Shown: positions 1 through 8,866, counted from the first letter of the stretch. The stretch is 64,000 bases of DNA from QHVT01 sp036399015 (GCA_036399015.1 DASWNW010000045.1:62001-126000); one strand, 5' to 3'. Notes: generated by a model from the sequence alone, not told the origin. Numbers and translations: made by a program.

Positions 1-1156
1 CGGAGGCGATGTAGCCGAGGGCGGCGAGCTGGCGCCGGTCCTCGTCGGAGACCGCGGCGGCAGGGGCGGCGGCGGGCGAGGGGATCGGATACTCCCGCAG
101 CGCCTGACGCACGCCGCGCGACAGCTCCGCGCTCTTCGCCAGGTCGCGCGTCTCCTTCGGATCGGCGACGACGTCGTACACCTCGATCCGCCCCGCGTTG
201 ATCGTCTTCTGCCGCCCCTCCACCGCCATGACCTGCGGCTGCCAGCCGAACTGCAGGAAGGGGATCATCGACTCGCCGACGACGATTTCCTCGCCCGGCA
301 CGCGCAGGCTGTGCTCCGGCGCAAGGCCGGCCCAGTCCAGCAGCGTGTGAAAGATCCTGCGCGTGCTCACCGGCCCGTCGTGCACGCCGGCGGCGATCCC
401 CGGCCCCGCGAGGACGAGCGGTACGTGCATCGTGCTCTGGTAGACGAGGTTCCCATGCTGCGCCTCGCCATGCTGGCCGAGGCCCTCGCCATGGTCGCCG
501 GCGACGACGATCGCGCCGTCGGGATAGCGGGCGCGGAACGCGTCGACGAGACGGCCGAGCTGCCGGTCCATGGCCGCGACCTCGCCAGCGTAGGCGCCGC
601 GCGCGCGGAACTCCGCCGGCGGCTCGTACGGCGCGTGCGGCTCGAAGTAGTGCACCCAGAGGAAGAGCGGCCCGCTCTGCCGCCCCAGCCACGCGAGTGC
701 GCGGTCCGTCGTCTCGGGACCGGAACGCTCCGCGCCGGTGAATGCGTCGTCGTAGACCTCGAAGCCGCGCGCGAGCCCGAACCGGCGCGCCAGCGGGAAG
801 GCGGAGACGAAGGCGGCGGTGCGATAGCCGGCCTCGCGCAGCCGCTCCGAGACCAGCGGGTGGGAGGCGGCGACATAGCGCGCGTTCTCATGGACGCCGT
901 GTCCGCCGGGATACATCCCGGTGAGCATCGAGGCGTGCGACGGCAGCGTCTGCGGGACCGTCGCGTAGGCCTGCGTGAAGCGGCGCCCGCGGGCGGCGAG
1001 CGCGTTGAAGGCGGGCGTATCGGGGCCGATGGCATCGGCGCGCGTGGTGTCGAGCGTCACCAGCAGGATCGACGGCCGGACCGCCGCCGGCGGAGGCGCG
1101 CTTTCGGGCCGTGAACAGGCCGCGGCCAGCAGGATGACGAAAATGAGCCGAAGCAC
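1..1156 (-). CDS. Sulfatase-like (alkaline phosphatase superfamily) lipoprotein, C-terminus cut by window edge
   Basis: About 385 residues are present and the frame stays open to base 1. The N-terminus is a lipoprotein signal (MLRLIFVILLAAAC) followed by the first metal-site strand (LLVTLDTTRADAI) and, near residue 69, TLPSHASM. A later DHGEGLGQHGEAQHG block is a second metal-binding motif of the superfamily. In formylglycine sulfatases the TLPSH position holds a Cys or Ser in CxPxR; here it reads Thr, so sulfatase activity should not be assumed. The last visible residues (QLAALGYIAS) match the junction before the TPRs in the two homologues at 8867 and 10825, so a TPR tail probably lies outside the window. 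The start is GTG, 6 nt after a TAGACT box, without a Shine-Dalgarno sequence. It is divergent from the Crp/Fnr gene. Confidence 0.85.
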   Translation of the reverse strand, partial: MLRLIFVILLAAACSRPESAPPPAAVRPSILLVTLDTTRADAIGPDTPAFNALAARGRRFTQAYATVPQTLPSHASMLTGMYPGGHGVHENARYVAASHPLVSERLREAGYRTAAFVSAFPLARRFGLARGFEVYDDAFTGAERSGPETTDRALAWLGRQSGPLFLWVHYFEPHAPYEPPAEFRARGAYAGEVAAMDRQLGRLVDAFRARYPDGAIVVAGDHGEGLGQHGEAQHGNLVYQSTMHVPLVLAGPGIAAGVHDGPVSTRRIFHTLLDWAGLAPEHSLRVPGEEIVVGESMIPFLQFGWQPQVMAVEGRQKTINAGRIEVYDVVADPKETRDLAKSAELSRGVRQALREYPIPSPAAAPAAAVSDEDRRQLAALGYIAS

Positions 1157-1162
1157 GGCCAG

Positions 1163-1174
1163 AGTCTATAGAAT
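1163..1174. promoter_or_regulatory. Face-to-face leaderless -10 boxes for the lipoprotein and Crp/Fnr genes
   Basis: The stretch AGTCTATAGAAT reads TAGAAT on the plus strand, 7 nt before GTG at 1182. It reads TAGACT on the minus strand, 6 nt before GTG at 1156. Neither gene has a Shine-Dalgarno sequence and the whole divergent space is 25 bp. The two -10 boxes nearly abut, so the promoters may compete. No convincing -35 is visible on either strand. Leaderless transcription is inferred. Confidence 0.5.
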
Positions 1175-1181
1175 CGCGCCA

Positions 1182-1865
1182 GTGAACCGGCTGCTGGAAG
1201 CGTTTCCGAAAGAAGACCGCGAGATCCTCCGTCCGCACATGGAAGAGGTCACGCTCGACCTCCACACGCCGCTCATCCGGCCGAACGAGCCGATCGGCGA
1301 CGTCTGGTTCCCGACCACCGCGCTGGCCTCACTGGTGACGGTGCTCGAAGACGGCGCCACGGTCGAGGGAGGCTCGGTCGGCAGGGAGGGGATGGTCGGC
1401 ATCCCAGTCATCCTGCACGCCAGGTCGACGCCGATGGAGACGGTGGTGCAGGTTCCCGGCACGGCGTACCGCGTCCCCGCCGCCGCGCTCATGGAGCGCT
1501 TCGAGCAGAGCGGCGCCGTGAGGGCGCTGCTGCACCGCTACGTGCACTCGCTCTTCATCATCGCCTCGCAGTCGACCGCCTGCAACCGCAAGCACCAGGT
1601 GGTGGAGCGTTTCGCCCGCTGGCTGCTGATGAGCAGCGACGGCATCGGCAGCAACGAGGTGACGATCACCCACGAGTACCTGGCCACGATGCTCGGCGTG
1701 CGCCGTCCCGGCGTCACCGACGCCGCGCTGAAGCTGCAGGACCGCGGCTTGATCACCTACCGCCGCGGCGGCACCACCATCAGGGACCGTCCCGGCCTCG
1801 AGGAGGCCGCGTGCGAGTGCTACGCCGCGGTCAAGTTCGAGCAGGACCACGTGTTCGACGTGTGA
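1182..1865 (+). CDS. Crp/Fnr-family transcriptional regulator
   Basis: A 227-residue cytoplasmic regulator. Residues about 15-120 form the cyclic-nucleotide-type beta-barrel (VWFPTTALASLVTVLEDGATVEGG). The C-terminal third is a winged helix with recognition-helix region TITHEYLATMLGVRRPGVT. The phosphate-binding RxS signature of true cAMP receptors is not visible, so the effector is unknown. The GTG start is chosen because it follows a TAGAAT box by 7 nt and because an upstream ATG at 1143 would run into the divergent lipoprotein gene. Its 3' end overlaps the convergent phosphatase gene by 35 nt, so the two transcripts would be antisense to each other there. Confidence 0.88.
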   Translation: MNRLLEAFPKEDREILRPHMEEVTLDLHTPLIRPNEPIGDVWFPTTALASLVTVLEDGATVEGGSVGREGMVGIPVILHARSTPMETVVQVPGTAYRVPAAALMERFEQSGAVRALLHRYVHSLFIIASQSTACNRKHQVVERFARWLLMSSDGIGSNEVTITHEYLATMLGVRRPGVTDAALKLQDRGLITYRRGGTTIRDRPGLEEAACECYAAVKFEQDHVFDV

Positions 1866-3516
1866 CGTCGACCACGATGATGGTGAGGTCGTCCGCGTCC
1901 TCTTCGACCCGCCACTGATGCACCGCCGCGACCGCCTCTGAGGCGCTGCCGCGCGCGATCAGCTCCTTCAGCCGCTCCTCGCCGAACTGCTCCTCCCGCC
2001 CGTTGCGCGCCTCGACGATGCCGTCGGTGAAGGCGACGACGCGGTCGCCCGGCTGCAGTGCGACAGTGCGCGACTGGTACCGCGCATCGGCGAAGCGGCC
2101 GAGGAGCACGCCGTGCGTCCCCAGCTCGACGAACGTCCCGTCGCGATAGAGCAGCGGCGGCGCGTGTCCGGCGTTGCACACCGAGACGCAACCATGCTCC
2201 ATGTCGAACCAGAGATAGGTCGCGGTGACGAAGGCCCGCCGCACCTCGTTGCGCAGCGTCGCGTTCAGCGCGGCGACGAGCGCCGCCGGATCGTCCGCCA
2301 GCCGCGCCTGGGACGAGGCGGCGATCTTGACCATCGAGGCAATCAGCGCCGCCGGCACGCCATGTCCCGCCACGTCCGCCACCAGGACGCCGGCGTGCTG
2401 CTCGTCGACGCGGATGAAGTCGTACAGGTCGCCCGCCACCGAGGTCGCCGGATCGTAGGCGGAGTCGAACTCCAGGCCCGGCACCGCCGGCATGGCGTGG
2501 GGGAGGATCGACTGCTGGATCTCGCGCGCGGTGTGGAGCTCGTGCTCGAGCGCGAGCTGTTCGCGCTCGCCGCGGATGAAGGCGCGCGTCGACGCGTAGC
2601 CGAGTGACCCGATGAAGGCGAGCAGCCCGATCGACTCGAAACTGCCGCGGAACGGCAGCAGCCCGAGGGCGGAGAGATTGTTCTCGAGCGCGAACAGCAT
2701 GAACACCACCGAGCCGGCCATGATGATCCGCAGCTCGGACGTCCTCTGCTCGCGCGTGCGGAAGACGTTGAAGAGGATGTTCAGGCCGGCCGCGATGACG
2801 AGCACGTTGTTCACCTGCTCCAGCGCGCCCGGCGTGCGGGTGACGAGGTCGGTGATGATGCCGATCGGCGGCAGCAGCGAGAAGGCGTAGACCTGCAGCC
2901 GCAGCGACGACCGCCAGCCGTCGCCGAGCAGCCAGCGCGCGGCGATCCAGCCGGGGATGGGGATGACGTAGGTGAGCCATGCCGCGGTGTACGCCACCGC
3001 CGGCACGGGCGCGCCGAGGAGGACCGGCAGGTAGGATTCGAAGACCAGCCGCGTTCCGTAGAGCAGCGTGAACGTCCCCATCGCCGCGAGGCCGGTGGCG
3101 TTGCCGCGGCGGCGCAGTCCGGCGGCCACGAGGGCGATGACGCCGGTGACGATGAAGAGCAGCGCGAGGAGGATGTCGACCGTATCGCCGCGCAGCGGCC
3201 CGAGCGTGACATCGCGGACGGCGGCCGGCAGCGTCGCCTGCGTGGCCAGTAGCGCGTCGTCTCCCAGCGCGTCTCCCGGCGTGCCGACGTCGAGGCGGCC
3301 GCCGGCGCGCGGCACCGGCACGACGTGCACCGAGAGCGTCCCCTCGGGCGACGGCAGCTCGTAGACGCGGCGGCCCGCGACGTCGATGCGCACGTCGCCG
3401 TACGCGCGGAAGACGAGGTAGTCGTAGCCGGGTGGCAGCTCCGCTGTTTGCCAGTCGCCGCTGAGGCGAGGGAGGTCCGGCTCGCGCACTCGTCCATACG
3501 CTACCATCCCGCGCAT
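1831..3516 (-). CDS. Membrane PP2C/SpoIIE-type serine phosphatase
   Basis: 561 residues. The N-terminal quarter is a small beta-rich region (about 20-110), followed by about six to seven transmembrane helices (residues about 115-345). A short coiled linker (EREQLALEHELHTAREIQQS) leads into a SpoIIE/RsbU-like catalytic domain. Metal-binding aspartates are seen in SVAGDLYDF, LVADVAGHGVP, TDGIVEAR and DDLTIIVVD. Such proteins usually dephosphorylate anti-anti-sigma (STAS) proteins in partner-switching systems; no STAS or anti-sigma gene lies in the window. The ATG used here overlaps the start of spmA in a shared CATG; an ATG three codons in (3507) would leave a little space. The 3' end overlaps the Crp/Fnr gene. 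Confidence 0.85.
   Translation of the reverse strand: MRGMVAYGRVREPDLPRLSGDWQTAELPPGYDYLVFRAYGDVRIDVAGRRVYELPSPEGTLSVHVVPVPRAGGRLDVGTPGDALGDDALLATQATLPAAVRDVTLGPLRGDTVDILLALLFIVTGVIALVAAGLRRRGNATGLAAMGTFTLLYGTRLVFESYLPVLLGAPVPAVAYTAAWLTYVIPIPGWIAARWLLGDGWRSSLRLQVYAFSLLPPIGIITDLVTRTPGALEQVNNVLVIAAGLNILFNVFRTREQRTSELRIIMAGSVVFMLFALENNLSALGLLPFRGSFESIGLLAFIGSLGYASTRAFIRGEREQLALEHELHTAREIQQSILPHAMPAVPGLEFDSAYDPATSVAGDLYDFIRVDEQHAGVLVADVAGHGVPAALIASMVKIAASSQARLADDPAALVAALNATLRNEVRRAFVTATYLWFDMEHGCVSVCNAGHAPPLLYRDGTFVELGTHGVLLGRFADARYQSRTVALQPGDRVVAFTDGIVEARNGREEQFGEERLKELIARGSASEAVAAVHQWRVEEDADDLTIIVVDVTRRTRGPART
3502..3507 (+). promoter_or_regulatory. Leaderless -10 box (TACCAT) for spmA
   Basis: TACCAT ends 7 nt before the spmA ATG, with no Shine-Dalgarno sequence. 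The box lies inside the N-terminal codons of the divergent phosphatase gene. No -35 is evident at 17 bp. Assignment rests on the recurring spacing seen at other genes in the window. Confidence 0.4.
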
Positions 3517-4126
3517 GTTGAACTACATCTGGTTCGGGCTCATGGCCATCGCGCTGGTGGTGGCGGCGTTCAACGGCACGGCCGAGGCGGTGACGACGGG
3601 GGCGGTGGACTCGGCGAAGACGGCGGTGGAGATCGCGATCGGCCTCGTGGGGGTGATGACGCTCTGGCTCGGCATCATGCGCATCGCCGAGGCGGCGGGG
3701 CTGGTGACGCTCCTCGGCCGCGCGCTTCGGCCGGTCATGCGCTGGCTCTTCCCCGACATCCCGGCCGAGCATCCCGCCGCGGGCGCGATCGTGCTCTCGG
3801 TCGCCGCGAACATGCTCGGCCTCAACAACGCCGCCACGCCGCTCTCCATCAAGGCGATGGAGGAGATGCAGACGCTGAATCCGAAGAAAGACACCGCCAG
3901 CAACTCGATGGTCACATTCATGGCGCTGACGACGTCGGGCGTGCAGCTCGTGCCGGCGACGATGATCGGCATCCTCGCCGCGGCCGGCTCGAAGAACCCG
4001 ACCGCGATCATCGGCACCACGCTCGCCGCGACGTTCGTCGGCACGGTCGCCGCGGTGGTGTCGGCGAAGGTGCTGCAGCGGTTCTATCGAGAGGATGAAG
4101 TGGTGGAAGGGGAGGTGGCGCCGTGA
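3515..4126 (+). CDS. spmA: SpmA-like nucleoside-recognition (Gate) domain membrane protein
   Basis: 203 residues and several transmembrane helices. The signature VAANMLGLNNAATP and the downstream MVTFMALTTSGVQL are typical of spore maturation protein A, a Gate-domain family also common in bacteria that do not sporulate. In Bacillus SpmA and SpmB affect spore-core dehydration; elsewhere the role is unknown, and nothing else in the window suggests sporulation. It overlaps spmB by 4 nt (GTGA), so the two are co-translated. The ATG shares a CATG with the start of the divergent phosphatase gene. Confidence 0.9.
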   Translation: MLNYIWFGLMAIALVVAAFNGTAEAVTTGAVDSAKTAVEIAIGLVGVMTLWLGIMRIAEAAGLVTLLGRALRPVMRWLFPDIPAEHPAAGAIVLSVAANMLGLNNAATPLSIKAMEEMQTLNPKKDTASNSMVTFMALTTSGVQLVPATMIGILAAAGSKNPTAIIGTTLAATFVGTVAAVVSAKVLQRFYREDEVVEGEVAP

Positions 4127-4656
4127 TGCGCGCCACGCTCGCCGCGATCTCGCTCTGGGCCATCCCGGTGCTGCTGGTGTTCATCCCCTTCTTCGGGATC
4201 GTGCGGAAGGTGAAGGTGTACGACGTCTTCGTCGACGGCGCGAAGGAGGGCTTCGAGGTGGCGGTGAAGATCATCCCCTTCCTCGTGGGGATGCTCGTGG
4301 CCATCGGGATGTTCCGCGGGTCCGGCGCGATGGACCTGCTGACGAACGCGCTGCGGCCGATGATGGCGGCGACCGGGTTCCCGGCAGAGCTCTTTCCGCT
4401 GACGATCCTGCGCACGCTGACCGGCAGCGGCTCGCTGGCGCTGACGACGGACCTGATCAAGACGCACGGCCCCGACTCGTTCATCGGGCGGACCGCGGCC
4501 ACGCTGTACGGCTCCTCGGAGACGACGTTCTACGTGCTGGCGGTCTACTTCGGGGCGGTGGCGGTGAAGCGGACGCGCCACGCGGTGCCGGCGGCGCTGA
4601 TCGGCGACCTGGTCGCGGCGATTGCGACCGTGGCGATCTGCGCCTGGATGTTCTGA
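4123..4656 (+). CDS. spmB: SpmB-like nucleoside-recognition (Gate) domain membrane protein
   Basis: 177 residues, the usual length for SpmB. The family hallmarks FRGSGAMDLLTNALRP, TGSGSLALTTDLI and YGSSETTFYVLAVYFG are present, with an N-terminal transmembrane helix (LWAIPVLLVFIPFFGIV). The start is GTG followed at once by ATG; a GGAGGTGG run about 6 nt upstream serves as ribosome binding site inside the end of spmA. SpmA and SpmB are the two halves of one membrane complex in known systems. A perfect 10-bp hairpin follows the stop codon. Confidence 0.9.
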   Translation: MMRATLAAISLWAIPVLLVFIPFFGIVRKVKVYDVFVDGAKEGFEVAVKIIPFLVGMLVAIGMFRGSGAMDLLTNALRPMMAATGFPAELFPLTILRTLTGSGSLALTTDLIKTHGPDSFIGRTAATLYGSSETTFYVLAVYFGAVAVKRTRHAVPAALIGDLVAAIATVAICAWMF

Positions 4657-4657
4657 G

Positions 4658-4680
4658 GGGACGGGCTGAGAGCCCGTCCC
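4658..4680. repeat. REP-like hairpin R1 at a convergent gene end
   Basis: A perfect 10-bp inverted repeat, GGGACGGGCT and AGCCCGTCCC with a 3-nt loop, sits between the convergent ends of spmB and the gene at 4694. Read on the minus strand, the hairpin plus its CTCTCTGGAG flank is almost the same as R4 at 44412, so this is a dispersed repeat and not just a terminator. It has no U-tract, but it could still stop transcription from both sides. Confidence 0.75.
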
Positions 4681-4693
4681 TCCAGAGAGCGCG

Positions 4694-5425
4694 TTAGATC
4701 CCTACGTTGGTGCCGACGTCGTCGCGGCCGTTGTCGCCGGCGCTGCCGCCGACGCGGCTGGCGATCGTCGACGCTGCCTCGGCGACGCCCTTGGCGACCG
4801 TCTGGCGAGCGGTCTCCATGGCTTTGGTGGTGAGCCGCTCGCGGTGCTGGCCGAAGAGCTCGTGCTCGCGGTCGGTCTCGCGGATGATCGTGCCGACGAT
4901 CGCGCCGACGGCCAGGGCGGCCATGCCTGCGATCAGCGGACGGTCCATGATCCCTTCGCCGCGGCCGTCGTCATCGCTGAACGTGTCGGTCGAGGTGGGG
5001 AAGTCGGACGGGCCGGTGGTACTGCCGATGCCGCCGCCGGCGCCGGTGTCGGCCAGCGACTGCTGCGGGCGGGGCGGGACCGCGCTCGCGTTGCTCTTGA
5101 AGAAACGGGAGGCGAGGAATCCGACCGCGATCGCGCCGCTGATGAACGTAGCGGGGTTCCGGCGCGCGAAGCGCTCCAGGTCGTCCACCACGTCGCCGAG
5201 CTCCTTGCCGTCGAGCGAGCGGCCGGCCGACTCGACGCGGTCGGCGATCGTCGAGACGAGCTTCGTGGCCACGCCGCCGGAGTCACCGAGCTCGCTGCCG
5301 GCCTTGCGAAGTGCCGAGGCGATGTTGTCGAGCTCACCGAGGGCGGTGCCTTTCTGCTTCTCGAATGCGCCGCCGGCGAGGGACGAGGCTTTCTCGCGGA
5401 CGGTCTCTTTGATGTTGTCGTTCAT
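4694..5425 (-). CDS. Hypothetical membrane-anchored protein
   Basis: 243 residues with no recognised catalytic motif. The first 100 residues are helical and charged (MNDNIKETVREKASSLAGG). A first hydrophobic segment follows (PATFISGAIAVGFLASRFF, about 110-130). A Gly/Ser/Thr/Asp-rich linker leads to a second segment (PLIAGMAALAVGAIVGTII), then an amphipathic tail. This resembles DUF3618/YqjD-type envelope or stress proteins in outline only. The start is set by a strong GGAGG 7 nt upstream of ATG. It is one of few genes here with a classical ribosome binding site. It is divergent from the TonB receptor gene. Confidence 0.8.
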   Translation of the reverse strand: MNDNIKETVREKASSLAGGAFEKQKGTALGELDNIASALRKAGSELGDSGGVATKLVSTIADRVESAGRSLDGKELGDVVDDLERFARRNPATFISGAIAVGFLASRFFKSNASAVPPRPQQSLADTGAGGGIGSTTGPSDFPTSTDTFSDDDGRGEGIMDRPLIAGMAALAVGAIVGTIIRETDREHELFGQHRERLTTKAMETARQTVAKGVAEAASTIASRVGGSAGDNGRDDVGTNVGI

Positions 5426-5761
5426 ACGTAATCCTCCGGGGACGGATAACGCAAGAACGATGCGCGGACCGTTCACAACAACGCGCAACCGTCACCAACC
5501 GGTGTCGTCCGTGTCAACGCCGCTCCAGACGTTGAATCGTTTATCCAGGCCACCGGATGAAACGGCTTCGTGAACGGTCGGTGACAGGAAGAACTCTCCT
5601 GAAATCAACAACTTGGCTCCTGGTGGGCCGGTGGGATCCATGGCAGCGGCATCGCAGGGGCGCGCCAGCGGATTTACTCGAACGAAAGGGGTGCCCCGGT
5701 CACGAACCAGCCACACGAAAAGTCCTACGCGTCCATTCACCGACATGAGTAAGGAGCCTGT
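5426..5761. other. 336-nt divergent intergenic region
   Basis: This is the longest gene-free stretch in the window. It should hold the promoters of the minus-strand membrane protein (GGAGG near 5433-5437) and of the TonB receptor (AAGGAG near 5752-5757). I see no tRNA, no long hairpin and no recognised riboswitch. A small plus-strand frame around 5557-5748 has no ribosome binding site and is not called. Confidence 0.6.
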
Positions 5762-8700
5762 ATGAATTCACTCAAACGGATCCCCCTGGTGCTCGCCGCG
5801 CTGATCCTGGTCAGCTTCGCGGCGGTGGCACAGACAACCTCGAACCTCACCGGGACCGTCACGCTCGACAACGGTCCTCTCCCCGGTGCCACGATCACCA
5901 TCACCTCGCCGGCGCTGCAGGGCACGCGCGTCGCCGTCTCCGACGTCAACGGCAACTACAACTTCGGCGGCATCCCGCCCGGCACCTACAACGTCGAGGT
6001 GTCGATGGAGGGCATGAGCTCCGTCAAGCGTACGGTCCAGGTGCCGCTCTCCGGCACCGCCCGCGCCGACGCCACGCTGGCGCTCAGCGCCATCACCGAC
6101 TCGATCACCATCACCGCCGCCGCGCCGGCCGTGCTGGAGACCACGGAGAAGCAGACCAACCTGCAGCAGAGCCTGATCAACAACCTGCCGGTGCAGCGCA
6201 CCCTGCAGGCCGTGACCTCGCTCGCACCGGGCGTCATCGTCTCGAACAGCGGCGGCAGCACCGCCAGCGGCGGCGTCGCCAGCGGCTCGATCGCCATCGC
6301 CGGCGCCCCGGCGTACGACAGCGTCTTCCTCGTGAACGGCGCCGCCGTCAACGAGAACCTGCGCGGCCAGACGCACAACCTCTTCATCGAGGATGCGATC
6401 CAGGAGACGACCATCACCACCGGCGCGATCTCCGCGGAGTTCGGCCGCTTCACCGGCGGCGTCGTGAACGCGATCACGAAGTCGGGCGGCAATGAGTTCA
6501 GCGGCTCGGTCCGCGACTCGCTCAGCAACGACCGCTGGACGGCCGAGGGCGAGCTGTCGCCCGGGCCGAACGTCGACAAGATCAACCACGTCTACGAGGG
6601 GACGCTCGGCGGACGCATCATCCGCGACCGCCTCTGGTTCTTCGTCGCGGGCCGCAGCTCGGACCGCGAGCAGCAGCAGACGTTCGCGAACGACGCGAAC
6701 ACGCCGTACATCTTCGGCTCCACCGACCGCCGCTTCGAAGGAAAGCTGACCGGCCAGATCACCAGCAGCCACACGCTGGTCGGCTCATACCTGAAGTCGG
6801 ACACCACCAACGCCAACCTCTGCCAGTTCCAGCCCTGCCTCGAGGGGACCACGCTCGACGTCGCGCGCGAGCTGCCGAACAACTTCCGCACGCTGCACTA
6901 CGGCGGCATCATCACGAACGCGCTGCTCGTCGAGGCGAACTGGTCGAAGAAGTACTTCGCCTTCGTCGGCTCGGGCGGCGACTTCGCCGACCCGGCCAAG
7001 GGTACGCCGATCATCACCGCCGTCGGCACCGGCGAGGGCTACCTCGGCGCGCCGATCTTCTGCGGCTTCTGCGATACCGAGACCCGCAACAACGACCTCT
7101 GGAACGTCAAGGCCTCCTACTACCTCGCCTCCAAGGGCTTCGGCACGCACAACATCGCGGCCGGCTACGAGGACTGGTCGGAGCAGCGCAAGGCCAACAA
7201 CTACCAGTCGGGCTCGAACTTCCTCTGGTACACGTTCGGCGACACCGAAGAAGACCTGATCGCGCCGACCTGCACCGGCGCCGACGCGGCCTCCGTCCGC
7301 TGCCACCCGATCCTGCGCAACGGTGACCTCATCAAGTGGAACCCGATCTTCGAGGAGTCGCAGGGCTCCGACTTCACCACCCGCTCGCTGTGGGTGAACG
7401 ACAAGTGGGACCTCAACGCCCACTGGAACTTCAACGTCGGCCTCCGCTACGACAAGAACAAGGGCATCGACGCCTCCGGCACGCTGGTCGCCGACGACTC
7501 CGCGATCAGTCCGCGCCTCGGCCTGATCTACGACATCCGGGGCGACGGCCGCTATCGCGTCAACGCCAGCTACAGCACCTACGTGTCGCGCATCGCCGAA
7601 GGCGTCGGCAGCGGAGCCGCGGCAGGCGGCAACCCCTCCTACCTCTACTACGCGTACACCGGTCCCGACATCAACCTCGACCACTCGCTGACCACCGAAC
7701 AGGCGCTGCAGCAGGCGTTCGACTACTTCTTCGCGCACGGCGGGCTGACGCAGGAGCCGCTGTTCGGCGTCATCGCCGGTCTGTCGTCGCGCATCAACGG
7801 CTCGCTCAAGTCGCCGTCCGCCGACGAGATCTCGCTCGGCTTCGGCTCGCAGCTCACCTCGCGCGCCTTCTTCCGCATCGACCTGACGCGCAAGGACTGG
7901 AAGAACTTCTACTCCACCCGCGTCGACCAGACCACCGGCCAGGTGCCGGGCGTCGTCACCCTGCCGGACGGCAGCGAGATCTCGGTCGGCATGTTCGACA
8001 TGGTCCTCACGGAGAACAGCGACTTCTACAAGCGCCGCTACGAGGCGGCGACGCTGCAGGCGGCCTACCAGCCGTTCTCGCGCGTCAACATCGGCGCGAA
8101 CTACACCTACTCGAGGCTTGAGGGGAACGTCCGCGCGGAGACGGCCGGCAGCGGCCCGATCGGCGAGACGCACTTCCAGTACCCCGAGTTCCGCGGCTAC
8201 GAGCGTGAGGCGCCGTACGGCTACCTGCCGGGCGACCAGCGCCACAAGCTGCGCGCCTGGGCCGGCTTCGACCAGCCGACGCCGTTCGGCAACTTCAACT
8301 TCAGCGTGATGCAGCGCTTCGACTCCGGAGCCGCCTACTCGGCCATCGGCCAGCTCGACACGGCCACCCTCGTCGAGGCAGGGTACGTCTCGGACGACCT
8401 GCCGTACACGGGCGTGCCGCAGACGATCAGCTACTACTTCAGCGACCGCGGCGCCTTCCGCTGGGATGACGTGCACGCGACCGACCTGGCGGTGAACTAC
8501 GAGCTGCCGATCTCGCGCTTCACGCTGTTCGCCCAGGGCAAGGTGCTGAACACCTTCAACAACCAGGCGCAGACCGCCGGCAACACCAGCGTGACGGTCT
8601 TCTCGGAGAATCCGTTCAACCCGTTCACCGAGACGCCGAAGGAGTGCCCGCGCGGGACTTCGAGCGAGCAGTGCATCGCCGGCGGCTACAACTGGCGCCT

Positions 8701-8821
8701 CGGCTCCACGTTCGGAGATCCCCGCAACCCGACCACCAGCGGCGGCATCAACCTCCTCGCCCCCAACGGCGACTACCAGCTTCCCCGCACCTACTTCCTC
8801 TCCCTCGGCGCCCGCTTCTAG
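5762..8821 (+). CDS. TonB-dependent receptor with N-terminal carboxypeptidase-regulatory-like domain
   Basis: 1019 residues. A Sec signal peptide (LVLAALILVSFAAVAQ) is followed by a beta-sandwich of the carboxypeptidase-regulatory-like type (residues about 27-110, DVNGNYNFGGIPPGTYNVEV), a plug region (about 115-240) and a long beta-barrel that ends in Phe (YFLSLGARF), as outer-membrane barrels do. Oar-like receptors of this layout are abundant in Acidobacteriota and take up large or complex substrates; the ligand cannot be read from sequence. AAGGAG lies about 5 nt before the ATG. A rho-independent terminator follows and two sulfatase-like lipoprotein genes come next, which hints at use of surface glycans or phosphorylated polymers, but that link is inference. 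Confidence 0.93.
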   Translation: MNSLKRIPLVLAALILVSFAAVAQTTSNLTGTVTLDNGPLPGATITITSPALQGTRVAVSDVNGNYNFGGIPPGTYNVEVSMEGMSSVKRTVQVPLSGTARADATLALSAITDSITITAAAPAVLETTEKQTNLQQSLINNLPVQRTLQAVTSLAPGVIVSNSGGSTASGGVASGSIAIAGAPAYDSVFLVNGAAVNENLRGQTHNLFIEDAIQETTITTGAISAEFGRFTGGVVNAITKSGGNEFSGSVRDSLSNDRWTAEGELSPGPNVDKINHVYEGTLGGRIIRDRLWFFVAGRSSDREQQQTFANDANTPYIFGSTDRRFEGKLTGQITSSHTLVGSYLKSDTTNANLCQFQPCLEGTTLDVARELPNNFRTLHYGGIITNALLVEANWSKKYFAFVGSGGDFADPAKGTPIITAVGTGEGYLGAPIFCGFCDTETRNNDLWNVKASYYLASKGFGTHNIAAGYEDWSEQRKANNYQSGSNFLWYTFGDTEEDLIAPTCTGADAASVRCHPILRNGDLIKWNPIFEESQGSDFTTRSLWVNDKWDLNAHWNFNVGLRYDKNKGIDASGTLVADDSAISPRLGLIYDIRGDGRYRVNASYSTYVSRIAEGVGSGAAAGGNPSYLYYAYTGPDINLDHSLTTEQALQQAFDYFFAHGGLTQEPLFGVIAGLSSRINGSLKSPSADEISLGFGSQLTSRAFFRIDLTRKDWKNFYSTRVDQTTGQVPGVVTLPDGSEISVGMFDMVLTENSDFYKRRYEAATLQAAYQPFSRVNIGANYTYSRLEGNVRAETAGSGPIGETHFQYPEFRGYEREAPYGYLPGDQRHKLRAWAGFDQPTPFGNFNFSVMQRFDSGAAYSAIGQLDTATLVEAGYVSDDLPYTGVPQTISYYFSDRGAFRWDDVHATDLAVNYELPISRFTLFAQGKVLNTFNNQAQTAGNTSVTVFSENPFNPFTETPKECPRGTSSEQCIAGGYNWRLGSTFGDPRNPTTSGGINLLAPNGDYQLPRTYFLSLGARF

Positions 8822-8831
8822 GGCAACATGT

Positions 8832-8864
8832 GGAGGACGGGCCTTCGGGCCCGTCCTCCCTTTT
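8832..8864 (+). terminator. Rho-independent terminator after the TonB receptor gene (also REP-like R2)
   Basis: A 12-bp perfect stem (8832-8843 with 8848-8859) is capped by a TTCG tetraloop and followed by CTTTT. The stem core GGACGGGCC resembles the REP-like hairpins elsewhere in the window. The next gene starts only 3 nt after the T-run, so termination must leak or that gene has its own promoter upstream. Confidence 0.85.
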
Positions 8865-8866
8865 CC

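Noticed and set aside
3515..4656. spmA-spmB as evidence of sporulation
   Set aside because: The pair is widespread in non-spore-formers and no other sporulation gene is in the window.
5557..5748. A 63-residue frame upstream of the TonB receptor
   Set aside because: No ribosome binding site, no recognisable domain, and the region must hold two divergent promoters.
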